Positions 25,919 through 33,366 of a stretch of 37,554 nt of DNA are shown piece after piece; position 1 is the first letter of the stretch, and each line of letters opens with the position of its first letter. The notes beneath the pieces were generated by a model. The model saw only the letters and a program-made list of their open reading frames with translations. It searched no databases and was not told the origin of the DNA. Source of the DNA: an uncultured Kineosporia sp. (GTDB taxonomy: Bacteria; Actinomycetota; Actinomycetes; Actinomycetales; Kineosporiaceae); NCBI GenBank assembly GCA_937859855.1, contig CALMAR010000399.1, positions 1 to 37,554 of the forward strand, written 5' to 3'. Made by a program: the position numbers and the translations under genes.

Positions 25919-26709
25919 CCCTCCCCCCCGCCTTCACCGATGGCCTGGCCGGCGCCGTACGCCCCGCGATCGGCATGTGGGTCTGTTCCGGCAGCGCTCT
26001 GGTGGCGGAGATCTGCGCCGGCAGCGGCCTGGACTGGCTCCTGATCGACATGGAGCATGCACCGAACGGCCTGGAGTCGGTGCTCGCCCAGCTCCAGGCC
26101 ATCGCCGCCTATGCGATCACACCCGTCGTCCGGGTTCCGGTGAACGACAGCGTGGTGATCAAGCAGGTTCTCGACCTGGGCGCCCAGAATGTGCTTGTGC
26201 GGATGGTGTCCAGCGCGGCCGAGGCACAGGCGGCCGTGCAGGCCGCCGCCTATCCGCCGCACGGCGTGCGTGGCGTCGGGAGTGCATTGGGGCGCGCTGC
26301 ACGGTGGAACCGGATCGACGGCTATCTCGGCGCCGCGAGCACAGCGGTATCCGTCATAGTGCAAATCGAGACCGCTGCTGCGGTCGAGGAGGTCGAGGCG
26401 ATCGCCGCGAGCGGGGCCGGCGGCATCTTCGTCGGGCCCAGCGATCTGGCCGCGTCCATGGGTTTGCTAGGTCAGCAGGAGCACCCCGACGTCGTTGCCG
26501 CGGTCGAGCGATGCATCGCGGCCGGACGACGACTAGGAGTACCGGTGGGCGTGAACGCGTTCGTGCCGGAGATCGCCGAACGCTACCTGGGCGCGGGAGC
26601 GTCCTTCATCCTGACCGGAGCGGATGTCTCGGTCCTGGCGCGCGCCTCGGAGGCGCTGGCGGATCGGTTCATCCCGGCGCGCGCCAGTCGTGGCCGCGCG
26701 AGTTACTGA
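25903..26709 (+). CDS. HpaI-type 4-hydroxy-2-oxoacid class II aldolase
   Basis: A 268-residue HpaI/HpcH aldolase: IGMWVCSGSALVAEI, WLLIDMEHAPNG (catalytic His and metal-linked region), PVVRVPVNDSVVIKQVLDLGA, then VQIETAAAVEEVEAI and GGIFVGPSDLAASMG. It performs retro-aldol cleavage of a 4-hydroxy-2-oxoacid to pyruvate and an aldehyde. ATG 25903 lies within the end of the hydratase gene (16-nt overlap) with a GGGGGCGG ribosome binding site, so the two enzymes are coupled. They form a sequential hydratase-aldolase pair. Confidence 0.9.
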   Translation: MPIRLTLPPAFTDGLAGAVRPAIGMWVCSGSALVAEICAGSGLDWLLIDMEHAPNGLESVLAQLQAIAAYAITPVVRVPVNDSVVIKQVLDLGAQNVLVRMVSSAAEAQAAVQAAAYPPHGVRGVGSALGRAARWNRIDGYLGAASTAVSVIVQIETAAAVEEVEAIAASGAGGIFVGPSDLAASMGLLGQQEHPDVVAAVERCIAAGRRLGVPVGVNAFVPEIAERYLGAGASFILTGADVSVLARASEALADRFIPARASRGRASY

Positions 26710-26723
26710 CGAAGGACGGGATC

Positions 26724-27452
26724 ATGACTGACGATCCAGCGCCGGCTCCGGTGACTCCGGTCGATGACGCCCGCGCCGAGCGACTTCGCGCGGTCGGTAC
26801 GGCAGGGCTTTCGGCCGCGCTTCGCAAGCGTGACTACCACGACGTCTTCATCGAAGGGGTTGGTCCGCTGGTACCCGGCATGCAGATGGCCGGGCCGGCA
26901 CGCACGCTTCGATTCGTGCCGTTTCGCCCGGACCTGTTCGCAAAACGCGGTGGCGGCTACAACCCGCAGAAGCGGGCCTTCGACACCATCGGCCCAGGCG
27001 AAGTGCTCGTGATCGAAGCGCGCGGTGTGGCTGAAACCGGCACCCTAGGTGACATTCTCGCGATACGTGCACGCAGCCGGGGGGCCGCGGGGCTGGTCAC
27101 CGACGGCGGCATCCGCGACGCCGCCACCGTCGGAAGCATTGGCCTGCCGGTGTTCGCCCAGGGACCTCATCCGTCCGTTCTGGGACGGCGGCACGTTCCG
27201 TGGGAGACGGACGTCGTGATCGCCTGCGGCGGCGCCGCCGTCGTGCCGGGAGACATCGTGGTCGGTGACGACGACGGTGTCATCGTGGTTCCAGCCGCGC
27301 TGACCGACGAGGTGCTGGCGGAGGCGGCGCAACAGGAACGAATGGACTCCTGGATCGCGGCACGCGTCACCGAAGGCCATGAGATCGAGGGACTGTTTCC
27401 CATGAACGCAACCTGGCGCGCCCGATTCGATGCCGAGAACCCGCCTACGTGA
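26724..27452 (+). CDS. RraA-family (4-hydroxy-4-methyl-2-oxoglutarate / CHA-type) aldolase
   Basis: A 242-residue RraA-like protein: GPGEVLVIEARGVAETGTLGD, then the metal and substrate motif VTDGGIRDAATV (Arg-Asp), and PGDIVVGDDDGVIVVP. Catalytic members cleave 4-hydroxy-4-methyl-2-oxoglutarate or 4-carboxy-4-hydroxy-2-oxoadipate to pyruvate and may decarboxylate oxaloacetate. The ATG follows AAGGACGGG, 14 bp after the HpaI gene. A longer open frame extends upstream but overlaps the real hydratase and aldolase genes and is spurious. A second aldolase here suggests a branched or carboxylated intermediate. Confidence 0.85.
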   Translation: MTDDPAPAPVTPVDDARAERLRAVGTAGLSAALRKRDYHDVFIEGVGPLVPGMQMAGPARTLRFVPFRPDLFAKRGGGYNPQKRAFDTIGPGEVLVIEARGVAETGTLGDILAIRARSRGAAGLVTDGGIRDAATVGSIGLPVFAQGPHPSVLGRRHVPWETDVVIACGGAAVVPGDIVVGDDDGVIVVPAALTDEVLAEAAQQERMDSWIAARVTEGHEIEGLFPMNATWRARFDAENPPT

Positions 27453-27459
27453 AACAGAA

Positions 27460-27470
27460 TCACATACGAT
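27460..27470 (+). promoter_or_regulatory. putative GntR operator, site 4 (autoregulation)
   Basis: TCACATACGAT matches the sites at 19943, 20023 and 20069 in 10 of 11 positions. It lies 34 bp upstream of the GntR gene start and 8 bp after the aldolase stop. It fits autoregulation of the regulator and control of the second DUF3500 gene. Confidence 0.5.
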
Positions 27471-27503
27471 AAGAGTCCGATCTTGAAGCGAAGGCGGTGA
27501 GTC

Positions 27504-28163
27504 GTGCCAACAAGGACCGACGTGTGCTACGAACTGCTCAAGGGCCGCGTCCTGGACGGAACCTATGGACCCGGGCACCGCCTGGTCATCGACCAACTTG
27601 TGCGCGAGACGAAGGTCAGCACCATTCCCCTTCGCGAATCGCTGCGGCGCCTCGAGGCGGAGGGCTGGGTCGAGATCATCCCAAATGTCGGCGCGCGGGT
27701 GGCGACATTCGATGCCGGCGAATGGGCCCGGACCATGCGGCTGCTGGCCCGACTCGAAGGGCTTGCCACCGCGCTCGCTGCTCCCGATCTCTCCGACCAG
27801 GACCTCGCCCAGGCCCGCCGCATCAACCGCGACATGGCCGAAGCACTCGCAGACTTCGATCCGATGCGATTCTCCAAGCTCAACAAGGAGTTTCACATCG
27901 TGATCTGCAACGGGGCCGACGACCCCCATCTGGTGGCGCTGCTGGACACCGAGTGGTCCCGGCTCGACCTCATCCGCCGATCGGCTTTCACCCACGCCCC
28001 CGGCCGCGCCGTCGAATCCGTCGCCGAACACGATGCGCTGCTCAATCTGCTGGACAGCCGCGCTGATCCGGACCTCGTGGAGACCGCGGCCAGGCAGCAC
28101 AAGCTCAACACACTCGACGCCGTCACCCGTCATGAGGCGTCCCTCGGCAACGCCCTGGCCTGA
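27504..28163 (+). CDS. GntR-family regulator, FCD subfamily
   Basis: A 219-residue repressor or activator. The N-terminal winged helix-turn-helix (DQLVRETKVSTIPLRESLRR and EGWVEIIPNVGARVA) precedes an all-helical FCD effector domain whose NKEFHIVI, AEHDALLNLL and AARQHKLN His residues would bind a metal and a carboxylate ligand. The start is GTG 27504, with AAGGCGGTGAG upstream. It probably senses a pathway acid and binds the four TCRTATAYGA-like sites. The DUF3500 copy 2 gene follows by 27 bp on the same strand. Confidence 0.9.
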   Translation: MPTRTDVCYELLKGRVLDGTYGPGHRLVIDQLVRETKVSTIPLRESLRRLEAEGWVEIIPNVGARVATFDAGEWARTMRLLARLEGLATALAAPDLSDQDLAQARRINRDMAEALADFDPMRFSKLNKEFHIVICNGADDPHLVALLDTEWSRLDLIRRSAFTHAPGRAVESVAEHDALLNLLDSRADPDLVETAARQHKLNTLDAVTRHEASLGNALA

Positions 28164-28190
28164 GACGCCGCGCAGATGGAGAGTGATCGT

Positions 28191-29360
28191 ATGACGGGCA
28201 CCCAGCCAGTCATGTCATACCGAGCGCCCGGTGCCATCCGGGACATGCTCTTCGTGACGTGGGCCTTGCTGAACGGCTTCACCGAGGACCAGCGCAACCG
28301 AGCCCTATTCCCTTTCGACGATCCGCGGCGGATCGACTGGGACTTCATCCCCAAGCCCGACCGGACCGGCGTCCCGCTGTTCGAACTCGACCGGCACCAG
28401 AAAGCGCTGGCACATTCACTGCTGAGGTCAGGGCTGAGCCTGCGCGGCTACAGCCAGGCTCTCTCGATAATGGCGACGGAGAACATCCTGCGCGAGATCG
28501 AGGTCCTGGACCGAGGTTTCGGTGTCTACGCCGCTGATTTCCGCGACCCGGAGGCGTACTTCCTGAGCTGGTTCGGGCGTCCCGCATTCGAGGACACGTG
28601 GGGCTGGCGGATCATCGGCCACCACATCGGCTTCAACTACACGGTGATCGGCCAGGAGTACCTCACGGTGACCCCGCTGGCTATGGGCGCCCAGCCCTTT
28701 CCGGCGGGAGTGCTCGATCCCCTGGGGGAGAACCAGGCCATGGCGTTCGGCCTCCTCGAGTCGCTGAACACGGATCAGCGGGCAGCCGCCCACATCCACC
28801 CGGTGGCACCGGCCGACTTCACCACCCGGCAGGTGTCCCATGTCGGCAAGATCGAACTGCCCGACCATGTCGATCTCGGAATCGAGAACTACCTGATCGA
28901 CGACGAGGACCGGTGGGCCCTCCGCTTCGAGCGGAAAGCCCCCTCGGGCCTGAGCGGCGTGGACATGACAGCCGGCCAGCTCGCCGCCGCGCGCGAGGTT
29001 CTGCTGCACCTGGTGGAGACCGGTCCAGACGAACTCGGCGCACAGTACCGCGCTGCGGTGGAGTCCGAGCCCGCGGACCTGCTGACCTTCGCCTGGGCTG
29101 GTGGTGTGCGACCGGACACGGCCCACTACTTCCGGATCTCGACCAGGAGGCTGCTCGCCGAGTCGGACAATGCCGTTGCGGCCGGGCTGCACGTGCACTC
29201 GGTCTGGCGCGACCTCGACAACGACCTCGGCCACGACCTCCTGATCGACCACTACGCACGGCACGACCACCGGCGCGGAAGCGCCCATCTTCACCGGCGA
29301 CTGACCACCAGCGCCGAGACCGACGCCGACTTCATCGCCTCGCGTCGAGCACCCAAATGA
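28191..29360 (+). CDS. DUF3500 family protein (copy 2)
   Basis: A 389-residue homologue of the protein at 17328-18590. It aligns at the FGRP...TWGWRIIGHH block (His144, His145) and at the C-terminus HVHSVWRD...LGHDLLIDHY (His334, His336, His354). Overall similarity outside these blocks is modest, so the two are divergent paralogues, not a recent duplication. ATG 28191 follows GGAGAG; an ATG five codons earlier lacks a site. No signal peptide or transmembrane helix is seen. The conserved His set suggests a metalloenzyme acting on a related substrate or as a partner of copy 1. Confidence 0.83.
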   Translation: MTGTQPVMSYRAPGAIRDMLFVTWALLNGFTEDQRNRALFPFDDPRRIDWDFIPKPDRTGVPLFELDRHQKALAHSLLRSGLSLRGYSQALSIMATENILREIEVLDRGFGVYAADFRDPEAYFLSWFGRPAFEDTWGWRIIGHHIGFNYTVIGQEYLTVTPLAMGAQPFPAGVLDPLGENQAMAFGLLESLNTDQRAAAHIHPVAPADFTTRQVSHVGKIELPDHVDLGIENYLIDDEDRWALRFERKAPSGLSGVDMTAGQLAAAREVLLHLVETGPDELGAQYRAAVESEPADLLTFAWAGGVRPDTAHYFRISTRRLLAESDNAVAAGLHVHSVWRDLDNDLGHDLLIDHYARHDHRRGSAHLHRRLTTSAETDADFIASRRAPK

Positions 29361-29369
29361 TCGGAGAGA

Positions 29370-29735
29370 AGGAGCTGGGCGATGTCCTGCTCGCTGTTGC
29401 CGACGCATCCCCGGCCGACGGAGTCAATGCCCTGGACGCCGCGGTGGCGGCGCAGGAGTCAACCCGGCCAATGTCGTACGGGTCGACCACACCGATCTTC
29501 CCGGGCTCGGTCACGTCCACGACCTGGTTGGAAGTGCGGATCGCGTCTGCCCACCAGGCGGCATCGGACATCAGCCCCGACGCGTACAGGAAGGTCACGT
29601 CCAGGCTCGATGCGCGGAACACGAGGTCCCGGCGGCTGATGAGCGCTCCTGGTCGGCGTCGAGCAAGTGCTTGACGGTATCTACCGACGTCGCCGGTAGC
29701 TCCGATGACGAGGTACTTGTGGTTCCTTTCGCGAT
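29370..29735 (-). pseudogene. NmrA-like NAD(P)-binding protein, decayed
   Basis: Minus-strand pieces match an NAD(P)-binding NmrA-like protein: KYLVIGATGDVGR (dinucleotide-binding loop), TVKHLLDADQE in another frame, then LDVTFLYASGLMSDAAWWAD and KIGVVDPYDIG. GAAAGGA stands where the ribosome binding site would be, but no start codon follows. The middle is deleted and the frame shifts, so the gene is dead. It fills the space after DUF3500 copy 2. Confidence 0.6.
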
Positions 29736-29778
29736 GATGGTAAGACCAGCGGGGCGGATCAGTACTCGACGGACTCCT

Positions 29779-29964
29779 CTAGTTCAGCCACAACCTGGTG
29801 AAACACGTTAGCCGCACCCGGCCAAGGACGTACGCGAAAAAAGCCAGCACGACCGCTGCGACACGACAGACAACCAACCCAGGACCGGTCGTGTTTCCGC
29901 TTCTCGCAATGGAGATTCCGATTGCAGTCATGAAAACTGCTGCGACACCATAGATTCGGGGCAT
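29779..29964 (-). CDS. small two-helix membrane protein, hypothetical
   Basis: A 61-residue protein beginning MPRIYGVAAVFMTAIGISIA. It has one hydrophobic helix at about 4-20 and a second at about 30-48 (GLVVCRVAAVVLAFFAYVLG), then a basic tail. AGAGG lies 6 nt before the ATG; an upstream in-frame start lacks such a site. I do not recognise a family. Confidence 0.45.
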   Translation of the reverse strand: MPRIYGVAAVFMTAIGISIARSGNTTGPGLVVCRVAAVVLAFFAYVLGRVRLTCFTRLWLN

Positions 29965-29990
29965 GAGTACCTCTATCCGAGATTCAAAAA

Positions 29991-30233
29991 TCACACCTTG
30001 TAGCGCTGTTGCCTGATCATTGGCCACGAGTTGCCTCGAAGTTGCGGGCGGGCGTGAAAACGGCTGGCGATTGCCACCCGAGCCCGGAGCCGGCCGTCCG
30101 CGCTCGATCGCACGCTCAGCGTGAATGACTGCATGACCTCGTCCTTGTGCCCCTCAACCATGTGCACGGCGTCAGCGACTGAGGGCGCACCCACCGCTAG
30201 CGAGAGGTTCTGGCGCTGCCGCCGGAACTTCAT
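29991..30233 (-). CDS. hypothetical small basic protein
   Basis: An 80-residue frame starting MKFRRQRQNLSLAVGAPSV, with AGGGGAAC directly before the ATG and a coherent segment DAVHMVEGHKDEVMQSFTLSV. The tail is Arg-rich. No family is recognised, and it could equally be the remains of a longer gene. Confidence 0.3.
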   Translation of the reverse strand: MKFRRQRQNLSLAVGAPSVADAVHMVEGHKDEVMQSFTLSVRSSADGRLRARVAIASRFHARPQLRGNSWPMIRQQRYKV

Positions 30234-30506
30234 GTTCCCCTACCTGGATCTGTCCTGAGGGCCGCCGCCGGCGCTGGATCAGCTTCAGCGCCTTGCCGTG
30301 GGCGTGATTCTGGCATGTGTGCGATGGATCGCCTGGGTGCACCGGCGAGTGATCGCGCGGCGATGGCGGCGGGCTCCAGGAGGCCAGCACCCCCCGTTCA
30401 CTGGTCCTAGCCCCCTGTTTCGCCAGCGGTGAGGGCCGAACAATGGACGAGTGGTGGTGATCGGCGGACGGCGAATCCCAGATCACCGCCTCGTTCGCTT
30501 TCCGTG

Positions 30507-30528
30507 GACGTCCCGGCGGCGGGACGTC
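30507..30528. other. perfect 9-bp hairpin upstream of the MFS-cNMP gene
   Basis: GACGTCCCG (30507-30515) and CGGGACGTC (30520-30528) pair fully around a 4-nt loop, GCGG. There is no T-run, so it may be a protein-binding palindrome or an mRNA structure in the leader of the gene at 30619. A weaker 7-bp stem is at 30270-30276 / 30286-30292. The rest of 30234-30618 holds no convincing gene. Confidence 0.35.
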
Positions 30529-30618
30529 ACCTCGTCATGGGAGACGGACATCCTGACGAACGCGACCGGCGTCGACGGGCCAACGAGCGGGCCCGCAGCA
30601 TGATGGGCGCTGGCTAAG

Positions 30619-32235
30619 GTGCCGACGGGTCCAAGGCCGCTGGGCCGTGCTCTGGGGGCGTACGCACTCTTCGCCCTGGTCGAACTGTCGGCCTGGCTGG
30701 CGGTCGTCTTGTTCGCCTTTGACCTGGGCGGGGCCGCGCTCGCGTCTGGCGCCGCCGTTGCTCAGCTGGTTCCGGCGGCGATCTTGTCTCCCGTTCTGGC
30801 CGGCCTGGCCGAGCGGGTAACGCGAGGAACAGCGTTGATCGCCGCGCACGCGGCAGTCGCTGTGACCGCCTTGATCACTGCTGTTATGGCCGGGCGAGGG
30901 GTTCCGGTACCGGTGGTGATCATGGCGTCGGCGCTACTCACGACCGCCATTGCCGTGGTGCGGCCGCTGCATTTCGCCTCATTGCCACAGCTCGCCGGAA
31001 CTCCGAAGGATCTGATCTCGGCCAACTCGCTCTCCTCAGTCGCGGACAGCGTTGCGGTGTTCGCCGGGCCAGTCCTGGCCGGGTTCGCTGCTTCTGAAGC
31101 CGGACCATGGCTGGTGCTTGGGCTGGATGCGGTAGCAGCGGCCGCGGCAGCACTGTTGTGCGTTCACCTGCCGCTGAGCGCCCCTGTGATCATGGATCGA
31201 GAGGACGATGACGCTGGCTGGCCCGGCAGCTTCAAAGGCCTCGCCGTACTGCGCTCGAACCGTGCTGCTGTGAGCCTGATCGTCGTGCTGACGGGCACTT
31301 TCGTCATCGCTGGCGCACTTGATGTACTGGGGGTGGCCTTCTCCGAAGTGACACTCAACCGGGGACAATCCGGCGCTGGACTATTGCTCGGCGCCGTGGG
31401 GATTGGCGGGTTGGCCGGAGCCTTTCTGGCTGCGCCCCTCGTCGCCCGCCGCTGGCTGACCCCGGTGATCGTGGCTGGCGGCGTGGGCCAAGGACTGGCC
31501 GTCGCCGCCGTTGCTGCCATCGATCTTCTTCCGCCAGCGATGGGCGCCCTCGCCGTGGCAGGTTTCTGTGAAGCGGTCCTCCTGGTGGCCGGCCGTACCC
31601 TGCTCCAGCGAACGGTCGATGACCGTGTCCTCGCTCGCATATTCGCCGTCCAGGAGGCCATGTCCCTCCTGGGCCTGGGCGCAGGTGCGGGGCTGGCACC
31701 AGTACTGATAGCGACAGTCTCCCCCGCGGGCGCATTCGCTCCCCTGGGTGTCCTGACCGCTGCACTCTGCCTCGGGTGCCTCGCCCTGATCCGGCAGCTC
31801 GACGCGAAGGCCGTCTACCTGCCCAACGAGCTGGAGCTGTTGAGGGCAGCTCCCTTCCTGGCGGTGCTGCCGCCATACGATCTTGAGCGCCTGGCCCGGC
31901 GCGCGACCTGGATCAACGTCCCGCCCGGCACAGCTGTCTTCAGGCAGGGCGATCCGGGAAGCGTTTTCTACCTGGTGGGGGCCGGTGAGCTCACGGTCAC
32001 CGTGGACGGGTTGACGAACGCCGAGCCGATGCGCGCGGGTGACGCGTTCGGCGAGATCGCGCTGCTGCGATCCGTTCCGCGGACGGCGACCGTGCGCTCG
32101 ACGACACCCAGCCGGATGCTGACGATCCAGTCGCAGGACTTCTTGGCCGCCGTGACCGGCAGTCCGGACGGCCGGAAGATAGCCAGCGAGGTGGCGGCGG
32201 CACACATGGCGCGCGACCAGTCCAGGAACGCCTGA
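30619..32235 (+). CDS. MFS transporter fused to C-terminal cyclic-nucleotide-binding domain
   Basis: A 538-residue protein. Residues 1-400 form an MFS-type membrane domain of about 10-12 helices (for example VELSAWLAVVLFAFDLGG and GAVGIGGLAGAFLAAPLVAR). From about 410 to 525 there is a Crp-like cNMP-binding domain: VFRQGDPGSVFYLVGAGELTV and the phosphate-binding cassette FGEIALLRSVPRTATV (from Phe477). The start is GTG 30619. The fusion suggests transport gated or modulated by cAMP or cGMP. The transported compound is unknown. The gene stands alone between hypothetical genes and a convergent kinase. Confidence 0.85.
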   Translation: MPTGPRPLGRALGAYALFALVELSAWLAVVLFAFDLGGAALASGAAVAQLVPAAILSPVLAGLAERVTRGTALIAAHAAVAVTALITAVMAGRGVPVPVVIMASALLTTAIAVVRPLHFASLPQLAGTPKDLISANSLSSVADSVAVFAGPVLAGFAASEAGPWLVLGLDAVAAAAAALLCVHLPLSAPVIMDREDDDAGWPGSFKGLAVLRSNRAAVSLIVVLTGTFVIAGALDVLGVAFSEVTLNRGQSGAGLLLGAVGIGGLAGAFLAAPLVARRWLTPVIVAGGVGQGLAVAAVAAIDLLPPAMGALAVAGFCEAVLLVAGRTLLQRTVDDRVLARIFAVQEAMSLLGLGAGAGLAPVLIATVSPAGAFAPLGVLTAALCLGCLALIRQLDAKAVYLPNELELLRAAPFLAVLPPYDLERLARRATWINVPPGTAVFRQGDPGSVFYLVGAGELTVTVDGLTNAEPMRAGDAFGEIALLRSVPRTATVRSTTPSRMLTIQSQDFLAAVTGSPDGRKIASEVAAAHMARDQSRNA

Positions 32236-32280
32236 CGCGTCTCGCTCTCGATACGACGGCTCGCTTCAGCTGGTGTGACG

Positions 32281-32961
32281 TCAAGGCTCCGAGGCCAGCC
32301 GGCCGGGATCAGGAATAGCACTCGGCAGCACCCGGAGATTCGACTGAGCAGCATCGGTTTCGGCGAGCCGGGCGTTGGGCTCGTCGGTCGCCAGCACCCA
32401 GGAACGGGCTGCACCCTCGGACTTGCCGAAGCGCACATGGCGCTTCACCAGCCGGCGCCGGCGCTCGTTCGCCTCGACTTCGCACCACCAGATCTCGGCG
32501 AACTCGGCCCGGGCGGCCCGCCACTGCGGCCGGTCCAGCAGGAGGTAGTTCCCTTCGCTGACCACCAGGCGGCAGACCGGCGGCACCGCGATCGACCCAG
32601 CCACGGGCTGCTCCACATCCCGATCGAAGGCGGGCGCATACACGGTTTGGGTAAGCCCATCGCTCCTCAGGCGGCGCAGCAGCGCGGCATAGCCGTCGAC
32701 GTCGAACGTGTCCGGCGCGCCCTTGCGGCCCAGCCGCCCCAGCCTCGCCAGCTCAACGTCGGCCAGGTGGAAGCCGTCCATCGGCACGTGCACCACAACA
32801 CCCTGGCCAAGATCAGCCAGCGCCGCCACCAGGGCGACCGCGAGAGTGGTCTTGCCAGCCCCCGGCGTGCCAGCGATCCCCAGCACCGTCCGCTGCGACC
32901 GGCCAGCCAGCGCCCGTGCCCGATCGGCCAGATCGTCGAACGCGCCGATAGCCCTGCTCAC
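32281..32961 (-). CDS. P-loop nucleoside/pantothenate-type kinase
   Basis: A 226-residue kinase of the uridine kinase/pantothenate kinase superfamily: P-loop GTPGAGKTT at 31-39, VHVPMDGFHLADVEL (acceptor-site Asp) and VVSEGNYLLLDRPQW. Late basic residues (RRRRLVKRHVRFGKSEGAA) form the lid. It phosphorylates a small hydroxyl-containing molecule, but the substrate (nucleoside, sugar or pantothenate-like) is not predictable. Its GTG start overlaps a 45-codon frame upstream by 4 nt, suggesting coupled translation. Confidence 0.85.
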   Translation of the reverse strand: MSRAIGAFDDLADRARALAGRSQRTVLGIAGTPGAGKTTLAVALVAALADLGQGVVVHVPMDGFHLADVELARLGRLGRKGAPDTFDVDGYAALLRRLRSDGLTQTVYAPAFDRDVEQPVAGSIAVPPVCRLVVSEGNYLLLDRPQWRAARAEFAEIWWCEVEANERRRRLVKRHVRFGKSEGAARSWVLATDEPNARLAETDAAQSNLRVLPSAIPDPGRLASEP

Positions 32962-33095
32962 CGATGCCGGGCGGCCGTCAGGCCCTGCTGCAGGAAACCG
33001 CGGGCGTGGGTGGCCAGGTGGAGGCCGTCATCCCAGAGGTTGCGCCAGATCGCCAGGTCGTTCGACAGCCCGTGATCCGTGTCGTGTTGCATCAT
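32958..33095 (-). CDS. 45-residue hypothetical frame coupled to the kinase
   Basis: It starts MMQHDTDHGLSNDLAIWRN and ends GFLQQGLTAARHR. Its TGA overlaps the kinase GTG (GTGA). GGAG lies about 9 nt upstream of the first ATG. It may be a real leader peptide, or the C-terminal remnant of a larger upstream gene; 33096-33366 shows no intact gene. Confidence 0.35.
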   Translation of the reverse strand: MMQHDTDHGLSNDLAIWRNLWDDGLHLATHARGFLQQGLTAARHR

Positions 33096-33366
33096 CACAG
33101 TTCACTCCGATGACGTCGGCGAGCAGCAGAGCGTCGTGCGCGGTCTCACGACGTTGATCTGGTAACGGTTGCACACCTCGAGCCTGAGGCGTGACGCCGA
33201 GCCCCTGCGCATCCTTGGCGAGGCAGGCAGCACCGTCACGACGTTCTGGCGGCCCGCCTTGCTGAGCGGTGCCTTCGCGTGACCGAACGCCATCCACCAG
33301 GCGATCCGACGACCCGTCCTCGACACGCCGGCGTCCGGTGTCAGCCCGGACCTGCCGCGTCTGGCC

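Noticed and set aside
25509..27452. 647-codon plus-strand frame ending in the RraA sequence
   Set aside because: Its first 405 codons overlap the hydratase and HpaI genes in another frame and read as Arg/Pro-rich noise; only the part from 26724 is real.
30537..30617. 26-codon frame just before the MFS-cNMP gene
   Set aside because: No ribosome binding site and a low-complexity Arg-rich product; could be a leader peptide, but the evidence is too thin.
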